A stretch of 64,000 nt of DNA, taken from assembly GCA_015680685.1 (NCBI GenBank), contig MNCI01000808.1, positions 272,333-336,332 on the forward strand, in the 5' to 3' direction. The notes beneath the pieces were generated by a model. That model saw nothing but the letters and a program-made list of their open reading frames with translations. It was not told the origin of the DNA and ran no database searches. The stretch comes from Gnetum montanum (lineage: Eukaryota > Streptophyta > Gnetopsida > Gnetales > Gnetaceae). The stretch's first letter is position 1; the number at the start of each line of letters is the position of its first letter. Both the position numbers and the translations under genes were made by a program. Below are positions 55,296 to 64,000 of the stretch, one piece after another.

Positions 55296-56642
55296 TAAAA
55301 CACCACAAAATTCGGAGCTTAGTACTTGTCCAACACTTCGTTTTTGCTAAGTTTATGGCACCAGCGTATACGCCTAGCATATACGCCCAGCGTATATGCC
55401 TGAGTTCACATCTCCAGCATATACGCCCAAACACTGCAGCGTATACGACCAAGCACTGTAGACGTGCACGCTCAACAACAGGATCTCCAATGACAGCATG
55501 AAGATAACACCAGGGGGCAAGAATTGAAGCAAGTGGACACCCTTCGGCGTCTACGCCCGGTGTCTACGCCCAGCGTCCACGGCCCAGCGTCTACGCCCAG
55601 CGTCCACGGCCCGGCGTCTACGCCCAGCGTCTACGCCCGACGCTCTACATCCATCAGCGTATACGCCCCAGCGTATACGCCAACATCTATCCAAGATTAC
55701 GCTCAGCGTATACGCCGGCCTATTGTAGCGTATACGCCCAGCGTATACCATGTTTCTAAATTGTAACGCCCGGTCTATACGCCACGTGTCGCCCAGTCCG
55801 ATTTTCCCGGTAACCCTACCCCTATAAATAGCCCAGTTTTCCGCATTTACGAGGTCCGCAAAAATTGACCAGAGCCGACCGAGTAATTACGCTGCAGAAA
55901 CCCCCTTACGCTTATGCTTACGCTGGAAGCCTTTCACGCTGAGCACAATTCGCACTTCGGCTGCCGGGTCAGCCAGCCGCGTCCCTGCGTCCACCTGGGC
56001 TTTACGTCCGCCTTGTGTCCCTACACAACTGCATTAGACCGGTGCACAACATTTTAACTCAGTAATCCACTGTTTACGCTTGTTGCAAGTTCTTTTATAG
56101 TTTTACGTTAATTTGGCCCATGCTTTGTTTACGGCTGTTTACGTTCGCGCTACGCGCTCCTTTTGCGTCCGTGGACGCACACTGTTTACGCTTGTTGCAA
56201 GTTTTACAGTTCTACGTCAATTTGGCCCATGCTTCATCCACGTCCGCTTACGTTACCGCTCCGTCTTCGCCCGTTTACGCCCACTGTTCAATCTACGTTT
56301 GTTTACGCCCTTCATCTACACACGCTGTTTACGCTGTCCACGTCTCCATACGGTTACGCTGTGCCTATTTTTTGTTTACGCTGCTTACGCCCTACTCCGT
56401 TCACATCCGTTTACGCTTACGCTGTCTGCGCTTGTTTTCACCGTTTGCGTATAACCCAGCGTATAACGCTTCGGCGGCGCTCGGGGAAGTCCTTTGTTGA
56501 TCCGCGTGCGGACCATTCAAGGCACTCTGCCTTCGTCCGTTCTAGCTAGCCCTCAAGCGGAGGTAGGGTCAACTGCGCTTATCCGTAGATCTTTCGGTGC
56601 TCGTTTCATTCCAGCTTGGCACCGACGATTTCGGTTGGCACA
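55296..56642 (+). repeat. E6 3' LTR
   Basis: Highly similar to 39975-41270, with a few substitutions and small repeat-number differences. The first dinucleotide is TA instead of TG. TATA box at 55823-55830. Confidence 0.92.
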
Positions 56643-56714
56643 GGAAACGTCATGACTTAGCTCGATTCTTGTTGGAAAAGTACTAAGCGTAGAATTTTGT
56701 GGTGTTTCAGATAT

Positions 56715-57060
56715 CACATCCCAAATATATATATATACGCAACCCCCCTATGCTAATCAACGCATTTTCAACTGTTCACGCAGGTGAAGTTTTTCAAATT
56801 CCTCTCTAGGACTCATGATTGCGCATCCCTTGCTTTCATATCCATAACTCACTTGCTGGTACTCCGATTTTTATTCTATTTGAACCTACTTGAACCTGGA
56901 GTGTTCAGCTTAGTCATGGGGGAGGGGCCCACACTGAATAGCACATAAATTTTTTGAAATTCATCATCATCCAAACGACATTATTAAGGGTAATTAGTTA
57001 TTAAATTAAGGATAAATGCACCAAAAACAATTTCATCTCTTAGTTATACTGGGAAACTAG
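56715..57060 (+). other. E4 interior after E5, non-coding
   Basis: No gene seen. A short (TA)n tract lies at 56725-56738. Confidence 0.4.
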
Positions 57061-60035
57061 ATTTGGAAACCACCTAAGCAAAGAGGATTCAATATTATAA
57101 TCTTTTGGGGACATTTTCTCCTAATAAGTAACATCACATGGAGATAAAGAAAATTCATTAAGATAATAAGTAAGGTATAACCTAAATTTGGTAACAACCT
57201 TACTAACGATTGGCCCCGTGTGATTGCAAATGGCCCCATAACGTGGATAAGAGGAAGGTCGTACTCAAGGTGGGATCAAGCGACCTACGAGAGGTGAAGG
57301 AAAAGTTCCTACCAAACAACATGCAAAGTAGGAGGAACAATCATTTAGTATCCACCAAGAAGACCCTGCCACTATACAATCAAGGCAGGCAGAAGGAGGA
57401 GCTGCTGTAGCATTTAAAAAGGGATGACATCTCATGTTGTCCCAGGATTGTGTTCAAGCCATACATGAAAGGTTCATATTTACTACAGTGATCATGAAAT
57501 TAAACTTTGGACCTTTCACAGAATTTTCTCTAGAGGCTATTAGGGATCACCTCAAAGGCTTCCCATTATGGCCTACCCTCTTTGAAAGTGGTGCCTGGTA
57601 CTTAGGGGAAATGTACCAATTTTGGCACAACAAAGAACAAGGCACCATGGTTAACATTTGTGGTGTGACTATTGATTTCTCTATTTAAGCCATTTTGGAA
57701 GTATTAAACCTTTCAAATACAGGGCCAAAGGTTTCTCAGTTGTCTACCTGCTCAGACCCTAATGCATGACGAGTTTGGTTAGACAGGGCGTATGACAAGG
57801 AAGATAAGACCTATGGGGAGTTGATGATGGAAGAGAATATTTATTTCAAAATAGGGACTTATCACATCTTCCCCACAAAAGTTTTAAAAATAATTTCAAC
57901 ATATGCAGCAAGAGGATGTGCAATGTTGATGAAAAAGGTTAATGGTAACCTACCTCATCTATATTTTACAGAGATCTTAAGAAGGTTTGAAGAATGGAAG
58001 ATAGGGAAGTTTGTGTTGCCCTTCCCTTGTCTTATTAGAAAGCTTTGCAGAAATGCTAGTATCAAAGGATACACCAATGATGTCCTTTGAAAAGTCCAAA
58101 ATTATTTATATGCCAAACTGCTAAAGCCACCAGCTACAAGGAAAATCACTGGTGAGACGCTGTGATCGGAACAAGAAAAAGAATAGACAACAGGGCCAAT
58201 TGCAACTTAACTTGTAGGACCTAGCCAACTTTCAAGAATGGGACCTAGTCAACAACAAGGAGCAAGGCCTAGCACCGGCCAGCAGAATCAACCACCGCCA
58301 CCGCCGCAAGATTACAGACCGTCGATGAGCCATCTTAGGGCCATCATTGAGATGATTAGTTGGGGAAGTCGTGATGACACAAATCTCTTCTACATCATCA
58401 ACGATTCTATATAGCCTACGATTTCTATGGATCACACATAGGGTGAAGTGTCCATCCAGATAGGAGGAGGAGAGAGCACTTGCTCACAATAGATTTCAAG
58501 AAATGTTGTGTCCTTTTAGGTGCAGTTGGAAATTGGTGAAGGGGCCACGATGGTGGTCATGTAGCACCAGGATGCAATAGGAGCCATAGAAGTGCTCTCA
58601 AACCATATTAAAAAATCATTTAATTTACCTGTTGTGCCACTAGTAGATCTTACAGGAGCACATGATGCTAAAACTGTGGCCGATAGCTCAATGACTCCTG
58701 CAAAACATGAGGATGTACTTGACCGATTGCTACAAATAGGACAGGTAATGACATCCTTGTTTGACATTCGATAGGATGCTACAACAATACAATCAAACCT
58801 CATTTCCACCAAGGGAAAGCTGGTCATGATGGAGATGAGGGTTGAGCACGCTGAAGCAGAAGTGTAAAGATTGCAAGAAAGGCTCGTGACCCTGCAAGTA
58901 GCGCAGCAGGATCCATTTCAATTCGTTCCCGCAGATCAGCTGGACACTTTCAGAATTAAGGAACTTAATAAATTTTTGATAGAGAATAAGTGTGGTAGAA
59001 GAAAAAGAGAAGGCTATTTGGGATGCCTCTGTGGCACAAGTGCAAACTTACACGCACATCAAAACACTCAAAGCCTTACAAGAGGAGAATAAACAACTTG
59101 TTGCTGACAACCTTTGCTTGACCTCTATGGAGAAACAAAGGAATGTTCTTGAGGAACATTTTCAGCAATTGTGAGAACAAATAATCAGGGTTAACCAAGA
59201 CATGAATTGTTTAGCTAGAGAAAATCGAACCCTCTCAATGGAGGAGGTATGTGCCATCTGTTAGAAGATGGCCATTGAAATAAGCACGTGGTAAAATGAG
59301 GCTAAATGGCATGAGAAACTAAAGTAGCATTTCCAAGACCAGGTGGGGATGTATAAAAAAATCATCGAGAAGGAGATCCATATGGCCAAGTCCCACATCA
59401 ATGCTCTCAGTGCTCAACACATTGACTGGTGGGCCATATTGGACACATACGTGTTTGCCCACTAAGTGTAAGTTAAGAGTCGGGACTTGTAGATCCATGA
59501 CCTTATAGAGTACATGGAGTTGGCAAACCTGTGGTATGCCAACCTTGCCATGTTAACAGCAAGGCATCCAAGAACAGAGCTTGAGCAACAGGTAGCCACC
59601 ACCTACATCAAATATGAAACAAAATTTGCAAAACACAAGAAAAAATTGCAAAAATTGGAGGTTGCAAATTCTGAACTCAAGATTGTTAAAGCAAGCTACT
59701 AGCTATAGAAAGGTATCACAACAGACTTGGCTCAATGGCTCACAAATTTTCAAGAATACAGAGACAAAGCCAGATCCTATGAGGAGGAATGATGTGTGTT
59801 TGTGGCTTGGTATGTCAAAGCAAATAAAATGTTTCCGCAACTACCATGCCCATGGAAGGTGCCAACTCCATCAAACATCAGAACATTAGCATGGATGGTA
59901 TAGGATCCTTGAACTAAAGAGGAGAGACTCCAGGCCATACTTCGATGCCATCAAATCCCAAGACCTAGAGCGTAAGACAAAGGAAGGCACCGATGGAGGA
60001 GTCACCACCACCAGGAACTACATGAGTTCCACCTA
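57061..60035 (+). pseudogene. E4 env-position ORF (plant transposon-protein-like domain plus coiled coils)
   Basis: Decayed plus-strand reading in fragments. At 57434-58090: FTTVIMKLNFGPF, GAWYLGEMYQFWHNKE, then MVNICGVTIDFS, a stop, RVWLDRAYDKEDKTYGELMM, YHIFPTKVLKIISTY and LPFPCLIRKLC. This resembles the 'putative plant transposon protein' domain found 3' of pol in Athila elements. From 58870 to 59700 there are long heptad-rich segments (ALQEENKQLVADN, KKLQKLEVANSELKI) that predict coiled coil. At least ten stops. No signal peptide or membrane segment is visible, so 'env' is positional only. The block around GVTIDFS is reminiscent of RGVKVIFDLS in the antisense gene, which may be distant homology. 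Confidence 0.6.
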
Positions 60036-60202
60036 ATTTTGTAGTTATAGGATTTTCCTTTGCATTTTTCATGTTGTGTCTCAATTTTTTTCTGATTCCA
60101 CACAAAGGCATGAATCCATTCTAGTCAGTCAATAATCCCATACCTATCCACTATGTAATCATTGGAGCTTTTTCTCACTTTAACTCAAGGATGAGTTTTC
60201 AT

Positions 60203-60217
60203 TAAGTTGTGGGGGTA
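60203..60217 (+). promoter_or_regulatory. E4 polypurine tract
   Basis: TAAGTTGTGGGGGTA before the LTR, in the position and style of Athila PPTs (downstream of a CTCAAGGATGAG motif). Confidence 0.6.
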
Positions 60218-61123
60218 TGATGAGTCATAAATTACTGTCCACGATATCGCACCCATGATATCATGTACACAATATCATAGCCTAGATGCTATATCGTAGA
60301 CTATCTCCTCATCAATAAATAAGAGGCAGGAAAATTTTGTAGAGTTTTGGAAGTTCTTTTTAAGTTTTAAGCTTTTAAGTCTTTAGTTTTAGTATTAAGG
60401 TAGGGACTTTTTATCAGTTTTTCCTCTNTTTTTTAGTTTTAGTATTAAGGTAGGGACTTTTTATCAGTTTTTCCTCTCAACCCTTTCTCCCAGTGCATGC
60501 CCGCAGTGTGATGATTGTAATTGTACGACATCCTTATTCGAGTGTGACGTACTTGGACATGCACATGACCGGTAATAAATATCGAGATTACTTCATCATT
60601 GCAGCATCGACTTAGCTTAATTATTTAATTGTTATTGTTATTTATTGCTTTCTTAGTTTATATCTCTCTACCCTTATCTCCTAGTAACGCAGAATGAGTA
60701 CAACTTAATCATGAGCATTTAAGTGTGACTACTTGGTAACCCAGTAGCGTACCTAAGTCATGCGCTTGGTAATCCTAGTGGTAGTCATGCACGAGGTCTA
60801 AGATGTGTACATATGATTAAGGAATAGATGCTCATCGCACTCAAGCTAGTTTAGATTCTCTCTCATCCTCTCTCCTAGCTTAGTTGATATTATTTCCCAT
60901 CATACCTAGGATTAGCATTAGTGTAGGAACACATCATACACCTCACTCTAGACTAAACCATACGTGAAAAAGCTAATACTAGTCCAAGTGGAAAGACAAC
61001 GAACTACGATCTATGAGTAACTATCTAGATACCACAATTAGTCTGTCTGCGGAGCTCGACCGGATCATGCTTGAAGCGCTTGTATTCGTATGGTTGAGTG
61101 TAGGGGTACCTCACCACTCCTCA
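60218..61123 (+). repeat. E4 3' LTR
   Basis: TGATGAGTCATAAATTACTG...CCACTCCTCA, about 906 bp. The 3' part matches 30722-30980. It contains CGATATCG-type words (60238-60300). A single N at 60428 is flanked by a ~49-bp duplication, a probable assembly artefact, so real length is about 50 bp shorter. Confidence 0.82.
60380..60478. other. Single-N joint with duplicated flanks in E4 LTR
   Basis: TAGTTTTAGTATTAAGGTAG and following ~45 bases occur once on each side of the N at 60428. Confidence 0.75.
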
Positions 61124-61549
61124 CTAAGTAACATAACACTCAAAAAAGACATGAGAAGATGAGCCCTTACATCTATGAAAAATACATTGAGGATAAACAT
61201 TTCTCATATGTTTAAGGAAAATCTTGATAGGAAGATCTTGATGAATAAGATATCACAGAAAATAAAAAATTTAGGAAATGTAAAATATTTTCAAATATCT
61301 TTCATTTTACTCATCCAAAAGTGTGATGATAATTATATTTTCCAAAGCTTATTGAATTTTTTATGAATAAATTCATTCTTTGTAATAATTTCTAAGCAAC
61401 TTTTGAATTAAAAGAAAAAATATATCTACCATACTTTTAAAAAATATTTGGAAAAGCTTAATAAAAATTATTTTCAACTTTAAATAAATTCTCAAGATTA
61501 GAAATTAATTTGTCAAAATTATTTTTTCTCTTTTCATTCAAACCATAAA
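61124..61549. other. AT-rich sequence without gene signal
   Basis: Begins with CTAAG, which should be the right target duplication of E4 (left copy off-window). No coding signal seen; possibly more LINE remnant. Confidence 0.35.
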
Positions 61550-63480
61550 GGTTAATAGCTTCCCTTCAAGTAATCCATCTATCATGCATACATAGACAAG
61601 CTACATTGATACCAAATCTACTCCAAGTGGTACACAATCTAGATGCATTAGTAGTTAAAGCTTTTTTATTAAAAGGAAGCCACCATGGACTAATTTGTTA
61701 CTAGGAAAATGATTTGACAAAGTAGCATTTGTATGTACTTCTCCTTTTCTTGTAGGCTTCCAAAAGGAAATATTATATATGTAAACTCTATCAAGTTGAC
61801 AATAAGTTTTATCATTTCCTTTTTGATAATTACACCAAGTATAATTGTTCGTATTCGAATAAGATTTGAATAAAGAATTAATATAAGAAAGAAAATATTA
61901 TGCATCAATCTTCTTTTTTTCAAGAAGAAATTTTAGAAGAAAGACTACCAAGTTTATCTAAATGAATTTTAACCATATTGAAATCACCTCCAATAATCAA
62001 AGAAAATTTATACAAAGACAAAAGGTATCTCCAAACTTTTTATCATTCTTTTGAATTATTAGGAGCATAAATATTATAGAGTCTAAAGTCACCTTTTTCA
62101 TTATGACAAATAATCCAAATAATTCTTCAAATTTTGTTAAAACAAAAATTTAAAATTTAAAAAGTCTAATTTTTATTGTAGAAAAAACAATGCAATTTTT
62201 TAAAATGCATTTACTAACAACACTAATATCATGAGTTAAAATCTTAATGTCTTGTAAGAAAATAAAATTTAGAGATAAGTGTCAATTTAAAAGACACACC
62301 TTAGAAATTTTTTCTTGGGATGCTTTAGAAAGCCTCCAAACATTTTATGATAAAAATTACATTGAGATGTTAGGAAGGAAGGCCCCATCCTTGATTTTTC
62401 AAGCTCAACATTTGTCTCATAATACATGTCACTGATAAGTGAAAAAGCACTATCTGATAAAAAAAACATTTAGAATAGTAGTATAAGTAGAAAGAGAATA
62501 AGATACCTTTGGGGTATTTAAATTAAAAGTAGCATTTTCAAGTCTCTTATTTTTATGTTGCATTGAGTGAAATCTATCTTCATCAATATTTTTATTACTG
62601 GTTTCAACTAAAAATTCCCTTCCTTTCTAAAGAGGAATTCTCTTTCAAGAGTTTATTGATACCTTTAGAATTAAAAGGACTAGTAAAAGGTTGAGAACTT
62701 GTTGGAGAAGATTTCATTTGTGGTTATGAAAAACTACAATTATTTGTTTTTTTCTTAAAATTTTTGTTTCTTTTCCTTAGAAATAACTTTTTATTGAGAA
62801 AAAGATAGATTCCAATAACATGGCCTTCATGATGACAATAACTACAACATCCTTGCAAATTATAAAAAGTAATTTTTTGGGACAAATAATGATTACCTAT
62901 CTTTAGTTTTATTTCTATTTTATTTTATCATAAATTAATCTCTACAAAATAACATGTGTGCTACACACTATCTAGTAATGTTTCTGACTCTTTCTTCAAG
63001 ATTATGTCAATGTTGCTAATAATTTTGCTTAAACACTTAAAAAATAAGAGGAAGATTTTCTAACTCAATCCAATAAGGAATTTTAGAATAATTAGAAGAA
63101 TAAAAATAAAATTCCACTTTCGATTTCTAAGCAATAAAAGTATTACACTATCTGATAAAAACTTTAAGATCTAATGATTTTTCAACCATTTCATAATTGA
63201 TCAACTTAACAAGCAAAAAATATTTAGAAAAATAGCGAGCATGCAAAATATTAATTCCATAGCACACAAGGATAGCCTAAATCATTGATGCAAAATCCTT
63301 ATTCAAGGAAACAAATCCAATAATTTGCAAAAATATTTATCATGAAGTGATATCTTTTGATAGGGATTTATATAAATCATCAAGTAAAGAAAAATCAAAA
63401 GCTTCAAAATTCTTCATAGTCTCTACATTCTTAGACATTAGTATTTCAAATCTTTAGATAATTTTTTACTAAAAAATATT
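61550..63480 (-). mobile_element. E7: plant L1-type LINE remnant
   Basis: Minus-strand pieces. About 63440-62700 resembles ORF1: MSKNVETMKNFEAFDFSLL, a PYWIELENLPLIF motif as in plant LINE gag-like proteins, and a zinc-knuckle-like CSYCHHEGHV near 62860 with the last Cys lost. About 62000-61650 resembles the apurinic-type endonuclease: GDFNMV, then TWCNYQKGNDKTYCQLDRV and a W-K-P segment followed by SNHFP, similar to the SDH motif. Very AT-rich with numerous stops. No RT recognised. Boundaries approximate. Confidence 0.6.
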
Positions 63481-63600
63481 TTGTTGTAAAAACTACATCA
63501 AAAACCCTCAAGATTGACAAATGTCTGAGAGAATTTATCACGTAAAAAGTCCATCTTACTTTGATCAACCCTCTTTCTTTTACTAATACTAACTAATAAA

Positions 63601-64000
63601 TGAAACATCACAAAATTTTGGGTCTTAGCATCGCAACTGCAAATATGTCTAAGTGTTACGCACTGTTACCTTGCTATGTTACATAGCATAGCATAGCGTA
63701 GCAACTTGCTACTGTGTAGCATAGCACCTTGCTACACTGCATAGCGTAGCGTAGCAACTTAGCATATCAACTTGCTACGCTACGCTGTGTTACACGCTGT
63801 TACGCATTGTTACATTGCATCCTATTATGTAACACCTATTACATTGTGTAGCAGATAGCATGGTTCCACCTACCACACTGCCACATGGTGCCAGATCTGC
63901 ATTTTGGGCTAACCCTAGCCCCATAAAAACCTTTGTGCCCTCTTTAAAAAAAAGGGGAGAAGAAGAGAAAAAGAAAGGGGAGGCTTCCATTTCTTCACCG
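63601..64000 (+). repeat. E8: start of a Tat-like LTR, running off the window
   Basis: Begins TGAAACATCACAAAATTTTG, matching the E6 LTR start TGAAACACCACAAAATTCGG. It carries the TAGCATAGCGTAGCAACTTG array (63680-63800) like the E3 LTR, so it belongs to the E3-like family, in plus orientation. A candidate TATA (CATAAAAAC, about 63922) precedes a purine-rich stretch. Confidence 0.78.

Larger units (their letters stand above)
39975..56642 (+). mobile_element. E6: full-length Tat-like retrotransposon with antisense gene
   Basis: 16,668 bp with 1.3-kb LTRs (39975-41270 and 55296-56642), PBS, leader, gag-PR, M1 minisatellite, antisense gene, M2 minisatellite, pol (RT, RNase H, second RNase H, integrase), M3 minisatellite, 3' UTR, PPT. 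The LTRs are very similar, so it is the youngest insertion here. The flanks read GGGAA before and GGAAA after: a 4-bp GGAA duplication, or a 5-bp one with one changed base. It lies in inverse orientation inside an LTR of its own family (E5). Pol has two stops and two frameshifts, so it is not now autonomous. Confidence 0.93.
34562..56709 (-). mobile_element. E5: Tat-like deletion derivative nested in E4, split by E6
   Basis: Flanked by GATAT at 34557-34561 and 56710-56714. Contents: truncated 3' LTR (34562 to about 35755) fused directly to the middle of gag, gag back to its start (37871), leader repeat, PBS, and 5' LTR (38571-39974 plus 56643-56709) interrupted by E6. The protease, antisense gene, pol, 3' UTR and the end of the 3' LTR are missing. 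Sequence is close to E6 (same family, opposite orientation). Confidence 0.9.
30722..61123 (+). mobile_element. E4: Athila-like Ty3/gypsy element, split by E5
   Basis: E4 consists of 30722-34561 plus 56710-61123. It has the 3' part of the 5' LTR (30722-30980), a PBS, an Athila-like gag, about 1.4 kb of non-coding sequence, then beyond E5 an env-position ORF region, a PPT and a complete 3' LTR (60218-61123). The two LTR pieces match closely (TCTCTCCTAGCTTAGTTGAT block in both). I find no RT, RNase H or integrase, so it is a non-autonomous derivative or lost pol. E3 interrupts its 5' LTR at a point matching 60865 of the 3' LTR. Confidence 0.82.

Noticed and set aside
57061-60035. A true envelope protein in E4
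   Set aside because: No signal peptide, transmembrane segment or glycoprotein features visible; the region is an Athila-type 3' ORF with coiled coils.

Overview
The window is draft plant nuclear DNA made entirely of nested transposable elements. I see no ordinary host gene, tRNA, rRNA or CRISPR array. The evidence for a plant is Ty3/gypsy LTR retrotransposons of the Tat/Ogre type (pol with a second, archaeal-type RNase H), an Athila-type gag plus env-position ORF, and a plant L1-type LINE remnant. Nesting this deep suggests a large genome (gymnosperm, fern or large-genome angiosperm; species not determinable here). One 482-N gap and three single-N joints mark a draft assembly.

Nesting, using my labels E1-E8. 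E4 (+, Athila-like) is the oldest frame: 30722-34561, resuming at 56710-61123. E3 (-, Tat-like, 20931-30721, left part off-window) sits in the 5' LTR of E4. E1 (-, Tat-like, 1-20930, pol running off the left edge) sits in the antisense gene of E3. E2 (-, 10259-18355, TSD GTAGG) sits in the gag of E1. E5 (-, 34562-56709, TSD GATAT) sits in E4. E6 (+, 39975-56642, full length, 16.7 kb) sits inside the 5' LTR of E5. To the right are a decayed LINE (E7, about 61550-63480, -) and the start of another Tat-like LTR (E8, 63601 onward, +).

The main discovery is a gene cassette carried by the Tat-like elements between protease and reverse transcriptase, on the strand opposite to gag-pol. In E6 it reads as an 8-exon gene with seven phase-consistent GT-AG introns, encoding 1,055 residues without a stop, although the pol of its carrier is broken. 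Decayed copies with the same exon plan lie at the same place in E1 (833-6216) and E3 (20931-24317). The N-terminal part resembles an FCP1/SCP-type (HAD, NIF) phosphatase whose catalytic aspartates are replaced. The middle resembles transposon-borne plant domains. The C-terminal part has a coiled coil and an acidic tail. Each testable copy has its own TATA box.

Two further patterns stand out. First, each element has its own short 'signature word' (GCGTATACGC in E5/E6, AGCGTGACC in E1, GCTACGCTATG in E3/E8, CGATATCG in E4) that recurs in physically separate non-coding compartments of that element: LTR, leader, and antisense-gene introns and UTRs. Second, minisatellites with a shared core (TGACNNTAAACT-like) separate the modules: after protease, before RT and after integrase. 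The deletion in E2 is consistent with recombination between two of them.
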